Virus record (IMG/VR): IMGVR_UViG_3300031784_000160 | Coordinates: 1-28,102 of that record | DNA length: 28,102 nt | Source of the DNA: a virus | Direction: 5' to 3' (one strand) | Part shown: in pieces, positions 1 through 7,483 of the stretch | Layout: each line of letters opens with the position of its first letter | How positions within the stretch are numbered: the first letter of the stretch is position 1 | Translations under genes and position numbers: made by a program | The notes under the pieces: generated by a model | Seen by the model: the letters and a program-made list of their open reading frames with translations, nothing else | Told to the model about the DNA's origin: nothing | Databases searched by the model: none

Positions 1-666
1 ACTTATGAGTTAACAGATGGGTTAGGAAATAAAAAACCATATAAATTTGAAATTTCTGGTGATGTTAAACCTGATAGTTGCCAAAACTCAATAAAAATTG
101 AACTATTTTGGGCTGAGGAAAGACTAAAACGTAATACAAAATATCGAAATAGTCTTCAATATACACCTAATGATAATAATATTGTTGGAAGAATATATGT
201 TGCTAGAGCACCATTATCATCTGAGTCTGACTCAATATTAGATAAAAGAATAACAATATGTATTAAGTATAAAGCTCAAAATGATTATGGTGGACATATA
301 ATGGATAATTATTTTCATGTGAGTGATAAAAAAAGTTGTAAAAGACAAAAATATGAAGAAGAAAAAGCAAGAATAGAGGAAGAAAAAAGAAAAGCAGAAT
401 TAGAAAAGGAAAAGAAGAAGTGGGAAGAAGCTAAAAAAATATGGGATGAAGAAGTAAAAAGAAAAGCAGAATTAAAACAACAAGAAGAAGAAAAAGCAAG
501 ACTAAAAAAAGAAGAAGTCTTAAAAAAACAAAATGAAGAAGAGGCAAGACTAGAAAAAGAAGAAAAAATTAGAAAAAAACAAATTCGAAATGGATTTATT
601 ATAATGGCCTCAATAGTTATCCTTCCAACTACACTTACTAAAATATTTTATAAAGAAAAACCATAA
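1..666 (+). CDS. Coiled-coil, membrane-anchored protein, C-terminal part (5' end outside window)
   Basis: The reading frame is open from base 1 without a stop, so the ATG at 301 is almost certainly internal and the gene begins upstream of the window. About 100 residues of mixed, probably beta-rich sequence (with cysteines and charged residues) are followed by a highly charged Glu/Lys/Arg helix of roughly 85 residues, rich in EEEK/EEKR repeats and typical of a long coiled coil. A single hydrophobic segment (about 20 residues beginning NGFIIMASIVIL) and a short basic tail end the protein, so it may be a C-terminally anchored membrane protein. The coiled coil resembles TolA-like low-complexity helices in composition only; I do not recognise the family. 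A terminator follows directly. Confidence 0.7.
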   Translation, partial: TYELTDGLGNKKPYKFEISGDVKPDSCQNSIKIELFWAEERLKRNTKYRNSLQYTPNDNNIVGRIYVARAPLSSESDSILDKRITICIKYKAQNDYGGHIMDNYFHVSDKKSCKRQKYEEEKARIEEEKRKAELEKEKKKWEEAKKIWDEEVKRKAELKQQEEEKARLKKEEVLKKQNEEEARLEKEEKIRKKQIRNGFIIMASIVILPTTLTKIFYKEKP

Positions 667-677
667 AATTTTAAATT

Positions 678-702
678 AGGCTTGGGAAACCAGGCCTTTT
701 TT
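678..702 (+). terminator. Rho-independent terminator with GAAA tetraloop
   Basis: An 8-bp stem (AGGCTTGG with CCAGGCCT, one G-T wobble) encloses a GAAA loop and is followed by six T residues. It lies 11 nt after the stop of the preceding gene and just before the clamp loader gene, so it most likely ends transcription of the upstream gene. Its left arm also carries the TTGG that serves as the -33 element of the next promoter. Confidence 0.8.
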
Positions 703-712
703 ATTATATTAA
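681..712 (+). promoter_or_regulatory. Bacteroidota-type promoter before the clamp loader gene
   Basis: CTTG (681-684) and TATATTAA (705-712) are separated by exactly 20 nt, matching the Bacteroidota primary-sigma pattern (TTTG / 19-21 nt / TAnnTTTG) and the spacing of six other sites in this window. The -33 element lies inside the terminator stem. Only 5 nt separate the -7 element from the ATG at 718, so the transcript may be leaderless. Predicted from sequence only. Confidence 0.55.
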
Positions 713-717
713 GTTAT

Positions 718-1638
718 ATGAAAGAAAATAGTTTATTTGTAGAACGGTATAGAAGTAAAACATTAGATGAGTATATTGGTAATGAACAATTAAAACAAAT
801 TGTATCCCAATATATTAACAACAATGATATTCAAAATCTATTATTGTATGGTACACCTGGTACAGGTAAAACCACATTAGCTAAACTTATAGTCAACAAT
901 ATAAATTGTGACTTCCTATATATTAATGCATCGGATGAGAGGGGGATCGACACTATTAGAGATAAAGTGCAGGGTTTTGCCTCAAGCGCTTCATTCAAAC
1001 CCCTTAAGATTATTATCTTAGATGAAGCTGATTTCTTAACTATTCAGGCCCAAGCGTCATTAAGGAATATTATCGAGACATATTCTCGTACTACACGTTT
1101 TATCTTAACATGTAACTATCTTGAACGCATCATTGATCCCCTTCAATCCCGATGTCAAGTATTAAAAATTACTCCTCCATCTAAAAAAGAAGTAGCACAA
1201 CATGTTGCTAATGTTTTAGAACAGGAAAACATTAACTATGAATTAAATGACTTAGTATTAGTAGTTAATAAACATTATCCAGATGTCAGAAAAATACTTA
1301 ATACTTGCCAGGTTAATACAGTTGAAGATAAGTTAACCATTGATAAATCACTAATTGCATCAAATGGTTATACAGATGCTATTTTAAAAGAACTTAAAGC
1401 AGCAAATAAAAACAGCTTCAAAAACATCAGACAAATACTTGCAGATAGCAATTTGGATGACTTTGAAGAAATTTATAGATTCCTATATGATAATTTAGAT
1501 GAGTATGGTAAAGATGACTTAACCAAAGTATCAATTATTATTGAAATAGAAAACTATATGTACCATGCCAATTTTAGAATTGATAAAGAAATCAATGTAA
1601 TGGCCTTAATATGTTCAATTTTAAAAACAATACAATAA
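718..1638 (+). CDS. gp44: DNA polymerase sliding clamp loader large subunit (T4 gp44 / RFC-like AAA+ ATPase)
   Basis: This 306-residue AAA+ protein would load the phage sliding clamp onto primed DNA using ATP. Visible motifs are Walker A GTPGTGKT (residues 45-52), Walker B LDEAD (101-105), sensor-1 region TCN (131-133) and the RFC-family SRC motif with its arginine finger (144-146). The length fits T4 gp44 and archaeal/eukaryotic RFC small subunits. I start at ATG 718 rather than the in-frame TTG at 682, because 682 falls within the terminator stem and residues from MKENSLFVERYR onward match the family's N-terminus. The gp62-like small subunit lies just downstream, with one 80-aa gene between, as expected of a T4-type replisome block. 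Confidence 0.95.
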   Translation: MKENSLFVERYRSKTLDEYIGNEQLKQIVSQYINNNDIQNLLLYGTPGTGKTTLAKLIVNNINCDFLYINASDERGIDTIRDKVQGFASSASFKPLKIIILDEADFLTIQAQASLRNIIETYSRTTRFILTCNYLERIIDPLQSRCQVLKITPPSKKEVAQHVANVLEQENINYELNDLVLVVNKHYPDVRKILNTCQVNTVEDKLTIDKSLIASNGYTDAILKELKAANKNSFKNIRQILADSNLDDFEEIYRFLYDNLDEYGKDDLTKVSIIIEIENYMYHANFRIDKEINVMALICSILKTIQ

Positions 1639-1639
1639 A

Positions 1640-1882
1640 ATGAGTAAGACAGAAAAGCAGCTCAATGTTAACATTGACATTAAATCATCTCAACCAATTA
1701 CTTCACCTGAAGGTAATCATATCTTTGCTGAAGGTGTAATTTTGAGAAAAGTATCTAAATTTGTAGCAGGCACAGCTGAAGATGCTATTATTCCTATTCC
1801 TGTAATGTATGATGTATCAACAGGTAAAGTATTAGTAGAGTTGTTGCCTAAAGAACTCCGAGACGAATATGCAAATATTTGA
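1640..1882 (+). CDS. Small protein of unknown function between the clamp loader genes
   Basis: This 80-residue protein starts 1 nt after the gp44-like stop and overlaps the gp62-like gene by 14 nt, so it is translationally embedded in the replication operon. It is soluble, predicted mostly beta, and ends in a short helix (PKELRDEYANI). I recognise no family or catalytic motif. Its position suggests a replication-related role, for example binding to the clamp or loader, but this rests on context alone. Confidence 0.8.
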   Translation: MSKTEKQLNVNIDIKSSQPITSPEGNHIFAEGVILRKVSKFVAGTAEDAIIPIPVMYDVSTGKVLVELLPKELRDEYANI

Positions 1883-2279
1883 TTGGCTTAAACAAATTAC
1901 TTACGAAAAACAATCTTGGGACTCATTTACTGAGGAAGACAAAGTATCATTTAATCCATATATGATACATCGCTTCCTCAGTATGAATCCTGAGTATATT
2001 GAGTTTGTAAACCTAATCCAGAACATTCCTTATACTGAAAAGGAAAAAATATATAAACTATATTTATATATGATTCCAAAGAAAAACATGTTTTTAAAAT
2101 ATATTAAATCATCTAAAACTAAAACTAGAGAGGAGCTATTACAACATTTAGCTTCTTACTATGAGTGCTCTTTGCGTGAGGCAGATGAATATTATCATAT
2201 GCTTCATAATGATACTATTAAAGGTATTTTAAAGAAAAAAGGTATTGATGATAAAGAAATTAAAAAGTTATTAAAATGA
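1869..2279 (+). CDS. gp62: Clamp loader small subunit (T4 gp62-like)
   Basis: In T4-like phages, gp62 joins four gp44 ATPases to form the clamp loader and has no ATPase motifs itself. This 136-residue, all-helical protein has the family hallmark FNPYMIHRFLSMNPEY near residues 28-43, followed by a Lys-rich segment (IPKKNMFLKYIK) and a C-terminal helix pair. It is shorter than T4 gp62 (about 187 aa) but similar to compact versions in marine phages. It overlaps its upstream neighbour by 14 nt and the next gene by ATGA, so coupled translation is likely. The family call rests on motif recognition and on the nearby gp44-like gene. Confidence 0.82.
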   Translation: MQIFDWLKQITYEKQSWDSFTEEDKVSFNPYMIHRFLSMNPEYIEFVNLIQNIPYTEKEKIYKLYLYMIPKKNMFLKYIKSSKTKTREELLQHLASYYECSLREADEYYHMLHNDTIKGILKKKGIDDKEIKKLLK

Positions 2280-2479
2280 AACTAGACAGTATTGTAACAT
2301 CAGTTATAAAACAATTTGAAGAGCGTAGCATTAAAGGTAAAGAAAAATATGGTACTGACTTGGATAGAGAAGATTTAGCTTTAATAGATTGGATAGAGCA
2401 TGCTAAGCAAGAGCATATGGATGCTATCTTATACTTGGAAAAAATCAAACAGCAATATCTTAAAGAAACTGAATCGTGA
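2276..2479 (+). CDS. Small helical phage protein, MazG/dATP-pyrophosphohydrolase-like
   Basis: A 67-residue helical protein that overlaps the gp62-like gene by ATGA and the nuclease gene by GTGA. It carries the pattern KYGTDLDREDL...WIEHAKQEHMDAILYLEK, which I associate with small phage proteins related to the MazG-like all-alpha nucleotide pyrophosphohydrolases: an acidic Glu/Asp pattern on helices plus a KYG-LDR loop. If so, it would trim (d)NTPs. The short length means at most half of a normal MazG helical bundle, so it may need to dimerise or may be non-enzymatic. Function is tentative; coding status is well supported by the two overlaps. Confidence 0.75.
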   Translation: MKLDSIVTSVIKQFEERSIKGKEKYGTDLDREDLALIDWIEHAKQEHMDAILYLEKIKQQYLKETES

Positions 2480-3405
2480 AAATACCATCTATAGTAAAAA
2501 CGATTCAAAAACAACCCATACAAGAAATAAACTATGCATTCCATAAAACAATTTCTTATAGCCAGTTCTCTATATATCATGAGTGCCCTCACAAGTGGGA
2601 ATTACAATACAAAGACAATTTACAACAGTATGAACCTACTATCCATACTGTGTTCGGAACCGCAATGCATACTGTTATTCAGCATTACCTTACTGTAATG
2701 TACAATGAAAGTGGAGCAGCAGCGGATAGAATAGATATAGAGACATTTTTTGAAGATGAGTTTAGAAAAGTATACTTAGAAGAATACAAGGCAAATAAAA
2801 GCACTCACTTTAGTGGAGCAGCAGAAATGAGAGAGTTTTATGATGATGGTATTGCTATATTAAGTTTCTTTAAAAAACACAAAGGACAATACTTCAGTAA
2901 ACGAGGATGGTATTTGATTGCTTGTGAGTTACCTATTGTTATAACGCCTAATAACGCGTTTAAAAATGTTTTATATAAAGGTTATATCGATCTTGTAATG
3001 TATCATGAACCCACAAATACCTTTAAGATATACGACTTTAAAACGTCTACTCGAGGATGGAATGATGATGCTAAAAGAGATGAGCGTAAACAATTTCAAT
3101 TGCTGTTCTATAAAAAATACTTTAGTGAACAGTATGGTGTTCCTGAAGAGAATATAGATGTTGAGTTTGTTATATTAAAAAGAAAAATATGGGAGGAAAG
3201 TGAGTATCCTCAAAGTCGTATTCAAGAATTTGCTCCTCCAAGTGGTAAAATTAAAATGAAAAAAGCATTAACCGCCATAGATAATTTTCTAAATGAATGC
3301 TTTAACATTGATGGATCATACAAAGACATATCGCATCCTGCGACCCCAAGTAAAAACTGTCAATGGTGTCCCTTTAATGAGAGAAAAGATCTTTGCAACA
3401 AATAG
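2476..3405 (+). CDS. PD-(D/E)XK nuclease with predicted 4Fe-4S cluster (RecB/Cas4/AddB-like)
   Basis: The 309-residue protein has the RecB-family nuclease order: the N-terminal helix SYSQFSIYHECPHKW with Cys37; GTAMHTVIQHY with His65; the core D...DFK motif (YKGYIDLVMY followed by IYDFKTST); and a QFQLLFY helix (the motif Q position). It ends with Cys295, Cys298 and Cys307 (CQWC...LC), which with Cys37 forms the four-cysteine set that holds a 4Fe-4S cluster in Cas4, AddB and Dna2-type nucleases. A single-stranded DNA exonuclease role in phage recombination or replication is likely. Start is GTG 2476, overlapping the preceding stop by GTGA; no ATG nearby would keep the N-terminal helix. The next promoter's -33 box lies within its last codons. 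Confidence 0.88.
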   Translation: MKIPSIVKTIQKQPIQEINYAFHKTISYSQFSIYHECPHKWELQYKDNLQQYEPTIHTVFGTAMHTVIQHYLTVMYNESGAAADRIDIETFFEDEFRKVYLEEYKANKSTHFSGAAEMREFYDDGIAILSFFKKHKGQYFSKRGWYLIACELPIVITPNNAFKNVLYKGYIDLVMYHEPTNTFKIYDFKTSTRGWNDDAKRDERKQFQLLFYKKYFSEQYGVPEENIDVEFVILKRKIWEESEYPQSRIQEFAPPSGKIKMKKALTAIDNFLNECFNIDGSYKDISHPATPSKNCQWCPFNERKDLCNK

Positions 3406-3423
3406 TGTTTTTGTATATATTTA
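3392..3423 (+). promoter_or_regulatory. Bacteroidota-type promoter before the RHH-like gene and glycan cluster
   Basis: TTTG (3392-3395) and TATATTTA (3416-3423) are exactly 20 nt apart, the same architecture as six other sites here. It overlaps the end of the nuclease gene and lies 16 nt before ATG 3440. A perfect T4-late-type box TATAAATA follows at 3426-3433, so an alternative late start just before the ATG is possible. It may drive the long glycan cluster. Confidence 0.6.
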
Positions 3424-3439
3424 TATATAAATAAGTGTT

Positions 3440-3625
3440 ATGGATAAAAAGGATATGACATTAACAAGCGTGAAAGTTCAAAGCGACTTGTTTGAAGATT
3501 TCAAATTAGAATGTGTTAAGCGAAAATTTTCTTTACAAAAGCTTGTAGATAGAGCAGTCCATTTATATCTTACATCAGACGAATTTAGAAAGTCAATTCA
3601 CAATCACAATAATTTAAATCGATAA
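3440..3625 (+). CDS. Small ribbon-helix-helix-like protein
   Basis: A 61-residue basic protein with a short strand-like start (DMTLTSVKVQSDLFEDFKLEC) followed by two helices (SLQKLVDRAVHLYLTSDEFRKSI). This is the general layout of ribbon-helix-helix DNA-binding proteins such as Arc/MetJ/CopG. It could regulate the promoter directly upstream or the following glycan genes, but no operator is established. Leaderless or short-leader expression from 3392-3423 is predicted. Confidence 0.75.
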   Translation: MDKKDMTLTSVKVQSDLFEDFKLECVKRKFSLQKLVDRAVHLYLTSDEFRKSIHNHNNLNR

Positions 3626-3632
3626 AAGTTTT

Positions 3633-5066
3633 ATGAATCAAAGTTTTGCGTATTTACCTCAAAACAAGAGGAAAAAAATACTTTTAATTTGTGACGACAT
3701 TAGAGTCCACTCAGGTGTAGCAACTGTCGCTCGCGAATTAGTATTAAACACAGCCCAACATTTCAATTGGGTAAATGTAGGAGGTGCTATTAATCATCCT
3801 GAAGCAGGTAAACGAATGGATTTATCAGTGGATACCAATAATAATACTGGTTTAACTGATAGTTCTGTTATTTTATACCCAACTAATGGATATGGAGATG
3901 CTAGATTAATTAGACAGTTAATCCAAATGGAAAAACCAGATGCTATTTTCTTAATCACTGATCCAAGATATTTTATTTGGTTGTTCCAAATTGAAAATGA
4001 AATCAGAAAAAAAACACCTATCATTTACCTTAACATTTGGGATGATTATCCAGCTCCAATGTATAATAGATCATATTATGAGTCATGTGATGCTCTATTA
4101 GCTATCTCTAAACAAACTAAAAATATTAACACTTTAGTATTAGGTGATAAAGCTAAAAATAAAATTATTCAATATGTGCCTCATGGTTTAAATGAAGATA
4201 TCTTCAAACCGCTTGACAATACTTCTGAGTTAGAAGAATTTAAAAAGAAATTATTTGGAGGCAAAGAAATTGATTTTGCTCTATTCTTTAACTCTCGAAA
4301 CATTCGCCGCAAACAGATCCCAGATACAATGATGGCTTATAAGTTGTTTATTGATAGATTATCTGAGGAACAAGCAAAACATTGCGCGTTTGTATTACAT
4401 ACTCAAGTAGTAGATGATAATGGTACTGACTTAGAAGCAGTAAGAGAATTATTATTTGGTGATGACCCAAAATATAATATCATTTTCTCACCTCATATGC
4501 TCCCAGCTGATCAAATGAATTTGCTTTATAATAGCACTGATGCTCAAATTTTATTAACTAATAATGAAGGTTGGGGATTAAGTTTAACTGAAGCATTATT
4601 AGTAGGAAATCCAATTATTGCTAATGTGACAGGCGGAATGCAAGATCAAATGCGTTTTAGTAAAAAAGGTAAATGGATTGATTTTGACGCTAAGTTTCCT
4701 TCAAACCATAATGGTACAGTTAAAGAACATGGTGAGTGGGCATTTCCAGTTTATCCAACTAACCGTTCAATTCAGGGTTCACCATTAACTCCTTACATTT
4801 GGGATGATAGATGTAACGCTGAAGATGCAGCTGAACAAATTAAAGCTGTTTATGACTTGTCTAAAGAAGAAAGAAAAGCATGTGGTTTAAAAGGACGTGA
4901 ATGGGCTTTGTCTGATGAAGCAGGATTCACAGGTAAGAAAATGGGTGTTAATGTTATTAACACTTTAGATAAATTATTTAAAACTTGGAAACCAAGAGAA
5001 AAATATGAATTAGTAAATGCTAATGAAATCAAACCTAAAACAGTACCTCACGAATTAGTTTATTAA
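3633..5066 (+). CDS. Glycosyltransferase, GT4/GT-B type
   Basis: A 477-residue GT-B glycosyltransferase that should transfer a sugar from a nucleotide-sugar donor. The N-terminal Rossmann-like half begins KKILLICDDIRVHSGVATVARELV, a typical acceptor-domain start with a Gly-containing loop. The C-terminal donor domain carries the EX7E motif, Glu312 to Glu320 (EGWGLSLTEALLVGNPII), then a GG loop (NVTGGMQDQM). It opens the 12.6-kb glycan cluster and is followed 14 nt later by a second GT-B gene. Donor and acceptor cannot be read from the sequence. The start at 3633 is 7 nt after the previous stop. Confidence 0.88.
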   Translation: MNQSFAYLPQNKRKKILLICDDIRVHSGVATVARELVLNTAQHFNWVNVGGAINHPEAGKRMDLSVDTNNNTGLTDSSVILYPTNGYGDARLIRQLIQMEKPDAIFLITDPRYFIWLFQIENEIRKKTPIIYLNIWDDYPAPMYNRSYYESCDALLAISKQTKNINTLVLGDKAKNKIIQYVPHGLNEDIFKPLDNTSELEEFKKKLFGGKEIDFALFFNSRNIRRKQIPDTMMAYKLFIDRLSEEQAKHCAFVLHTQVVDDNGTDLEAVRELLFGDDPKYNIIFSPHMLPADQMNLLYNSTDAQILLTNNEGWGLSLTEALLVGNPIIANVTGGMQDQMRFSKKGKWIDFDAKFPSNHNGTVKEHGEWAFPVYPTNRSIQGSPLTPYIWDDRCNAEDAAEQIKAVYDLSKEERKACGLKGREWALSDEAGFTGKKMGVNVINTLDKLFKTWKPREKYELVNANEIKPKTVPHELVY

Positions 5067-5080
5067 TACCAAAAAGTTAT

Positions 5081-6391
5081 ATGAAACCATTATTTTTTAT
5101 TAGTTGCCCTATCGACACATATAGTGGATATGGAGCACGTTCCCGAGATTTAGTTAAAGCAATCATTGAGACAGACAAATATGATGTTAAAGTCATTCCT
5201 CAGATGTGGGGTAACACACCTTGGGGTTTTATTGAAGATAATCCTGAATGGTCATTTTTAACAGATCATTTATGGACTCAACCTCAACTCCCAAAACAAC
5301 CTGAGGTATGGATGCAAATTACAATCCCAAGTGAATTCCAGCCAATTGGTAAATTTAATATTGGAGTGACAGCTGGTATTGAGACAACACTTTCACCTGG
5401 TGATTGGATTGAAGGTATTAATAGAATGAATTTAACATTAACTTCTTCTGAGCATTCAAAAGAAACATTTGTTAAAACAGCACTTCAAAAAATTGATCAA
5501 CGTACTAATCAAGTGATTGGAGAAATGAGAGTTGAAAAACCAATTGAAGTATTATTTGAAGGTGCTAACATTGATATATATAAACCACTTGATACTGTAG
5601 AATCATTTCCTGAACTGACTGATGTTAAAGAAAAGTTCTGTTATTTGTTTGTAGGTCACTGGATTAATGGTGATTTGGGTGAGGATAGAAAAAATGTTGG
5701 GTTGTTAATTAAAGCATTTTATGAGACATTTAAAAATAAAAAACAAAAACCAGCACTTATTTTAAAGACATCTCAAATAGGTTCTTCATATGTTGACCGA
5801 GATGAAATTTTAAAAAGAATTAACATGATTAAAAAGACAGTTAATTCAAAAGATTTACCAAATGTTTATCTATTACATGGTGAATTTACTGATGTTGAAA
5901 TAAATGAATTGTATAATCATTCTAAAGTAAAAGCAATGATTAGTTTAACTAAAGGTGAAGGTTTTGGTCGCCCATTATTAGAGTTTAGTCTAACTAAAAA
6001 ACCAATTATCACAACCAATTGGAGTGGCCATAAAGATTTCTTAGATGAGAAATTTATCACTATGCTTCCAGGTACTATGACAAATGTTCATCCTAGCGCA
6101 GCTAACAATTGGTTATTAAAAGAATCACAATGGTTTTCAGTTGATACAGGTCATGTAGGACATCATTTAAAAAATATGTTTGAAAATTATAAAACATATA
6201 CTGATGGCGCTAAGCGTCAAGCATATAAGAGTAAAAATGAATTTAGTTGGGATAAAATGAAAGATAAACTAGATCAATTATTCACTCAATATATTCCTGA
6301 GTTTCCAAAAGCAATTGAATTAAAATTACCTCAATTAAAGAAAATTGAATTACCAAAACTTAAAAAAGTAGAAGAAAATGTCGCCGGATAA
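5081..6391 (+). CDS. Glycosyltransferase, GT4/GT-B type
   Basis: This 436-residue protein begins MKPLFFISCPIDTYSGYGARSR, the glycine-rich acceptor-domain start of GT4-like enzymes, and has the C-terminal EX7E motif at Glu293 and Glu301 (EGFGRPLLE) followed by PIITTNWSGHKDFL. A Lys/Leu/Pro low-complexity tail (repeats of LPQLKK and LPKLKK) ends the protein and might mediate contact with a partner or membrane. The AAGTTATATG start context is shared with several other genes in the window. It overlaps the next gene by 14 nt. Specificity is unknown. Confidence 0.87.
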   Translation: MKPLFFISCPIDTYSGYGARSRDLVKAIIETDKYDVKVIPQMWGNTPWGFIEDNPEWSFLTDHLWTQPQLPKQPEVWMQITIPSEFQPIGKFNIGVTAGIETTLSPGDWIEGINRMNLTLTSSEHSKETFVKTALQKIDQRTNQVIGEMRVEKPIEVLFEGANIDIYKPLDTVESFPELTDVKEKFCYLFVGHWINGDLGEDRKNVGLLIKAFYETFKNKKQKPALILKTSQIGSSYVDRDEILKRINMIKKTVNSKDLPNVYLLHGEFTDVEINELYNHSKVKAMISLTKGEGFGRPLLEFSLTKKPIITTNWSGHKDFLDEKFITMLPGTMTNVHPSAANNWLLKESQWFSVDTGHVGHHLKNMFENYKTYTDGAKRQAYKSKNEFSWDKMKDKLDQLFTQYIPEFPKAIELKLPQLKKIELPKLKKVEENVAG

Positions 6392-6842
6392 AATTATTGC
6401 ATGCCCTAAATCAGGAGGTGACTTGTGTTATGAAACACAAGTTACACCTGAAATTACAAACTGGATGTCTCTATCTTGTGGTTATTGGACTAATAGTTTA
6501 ATGACTAAGGATAGTGATTTCTATAAAGAACAATTTGAAGTACTACCTGAGTTATACAAAGCATTAGCTTGGGAAGATCCTGAAACAAAATTAACTTGGT
6601 TACCACAAACAATAAATCTTCCAACACAAGGTATGGTATTTGCAAATGGTACTTCATCTGATAATTGGAAGTGGGCAGCTGTTAAAGCAACTCAAGTAAC
6701 AGAAGAAGAAAAAGAAAAATACCCAATCCCAAAACAACCAGGTAAATTCTATGAATATAGAATGAATATGGAAACACTTCAACATTTTGAAGAAAGAGAT
6801 TTTATAGATGCTTTAGAATATATTGGCCTTATAGGAAAGTAA
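6378..6842 (+). CDS. Unknown protein within the glycan cluster
   Basis: A 154-residue soluble protein overlapping the previous glycosyltransferase gene by 14 nt. The N-terminal region has several cysteines (IIACPKSGGDLCYE...LSCGYW), perhaps a small structural or metal site. The rest is rich in Trp, Tyr and Lys-Pro segments. No glycosyltransferase motif is visible and I cannot name a family. Its last bases contain the -33 element of the following promoter. Confidence 0.78.
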   Translation: MSPDKIIACPKSGGDLCYETQVTPEITNWMSLSCGYWTNSLMTKDSDFYKEQFEVLPELYKALAWEDPETKLTWLPQTINLPTQGMVFANGTSSDNWKWAAVKATQVTEEEKEKYPIPKQPGKFYEYRMNMETLQHFEERDFIDALEYIGLIGK

Positions 6843-6853
6843 TATTATATTAG
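6822..6853 (+). promoter_or_regulatory. Bacteroidota-type promoter inside the glycan cluster
   Basis: ATTG (6822-6825) and TATATTAG (6846-6853) are exactly 20 nt apart, with the extended upstream AATAT also seen at the 25398 site. Only 6 nt separate the -7 element from ATG 6860, so the transcript would be leaderless or nearly so. The -33 match is imperfect (ATTG rather than TTTG). Confidence 0.5.
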
Positions 6854-6859
6854 GGTTAT

Positions 6860-7483
6860 ATGAAAATTAGTTATGCTATTACAGTCTGTAATGAACTGGA
6901 AGAAATTAAACGTCTAATTAGTTTCCTCCATCAACATAAACGCCATGAAGATGAAATTTGTGTTTTGTTAGATAAACCAAAAGCCTCCCCAGAGTTATTA
7001 TACCAATTAAATGTATATTCTTCTGAAGATTTTATTATCTTAAAAGAAAGTGAATTTAAAGGACATTTCGCTGATTGGAAAAATCAATTAAATGAAATAT
7101 GTTCTGGTGATTATATCTTTCAGATTGATGCTGATGAGTTACCTAATGAATATCTAATTGAATCATTACCTGAAATATTAGAAACTAATTCAAGTGTAGA
7201 AGCATATGTTGTTCCGAGAGTTAATACTGTAGAAGGTTTAACTCCAGAACATATTGCTAAGTGGGGATGGCATGTTAATGAAAATGGGTGGATTAATTGG
7301 CCTGATTATCAATGGAGAATATATAAAAACAGTCCTGGTATTGAATGGAAAAATAAAGTACATGAGGTTATAGAAGGATACAAAACTGTAGCTCAATTAC
7401 CCGCTTATGAGGATTTAGCATTATATCATCCAAAGACAATACAACGTCAAGAAAAACAAAACAATTACTATAATACGTTATGA
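6860..7483 (+). CDS. Glycosyltransferase family 2-like (GT-A)
   Basis: A 207-residue GT-A enzyme. It begins ISYAITVCNELEEIKRLI, the usual start of a GT2 nucleotide-binding domain, and has a DXD metal/nucleotide motif at Asp90-Asp92 (FQIDADE). The later part has a Trp-rich stretch (WHVNENGWINWPDYQWRIY) and a His-containing element (KVHEVIEGY) as in GT2 enzymes of the beta-1,4-glucosyltransferase (WaaE) type. It is compact for the family. The gene follows its own promoter and overlaps the next one by ATGA. Confidence 0.85.
   Translation: MKISYAITVCNELEEIKRLISFLHQHKRHEDEICVLLDKPKASPELLYQLNVYSSEDFIILKESEFKGHFADWKNQLNEICSGDYIFQIDADELPNEYLIESLPEILETNSSVEAYVVPRVNTVEGLTPEHIAKWGWHVNENGWINWPDYQWRIYKNSPGIEWKNKVHEVIEGYKTVAQLPAYEDLALYHPKTIQRQEKQNNYYNTL

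Noticed and set aside
301-666. Complete 121-aa gene starting at ATG 301
   Set aside because: The frame is open to the window edge, and the upstream 100 codons look like normal protein; ATG 301 is internal.
682-717. TTG start at 682 for the clamp loader gene
   Set aside because: It lies within a terminator stem and promoter; ATG 718 gives the family N-terminus.
2260-2592. Minus-strand open frame
   Set aside because: It runs opposite two well-supported, overlapping + strand genes and has no recognisable protein features.
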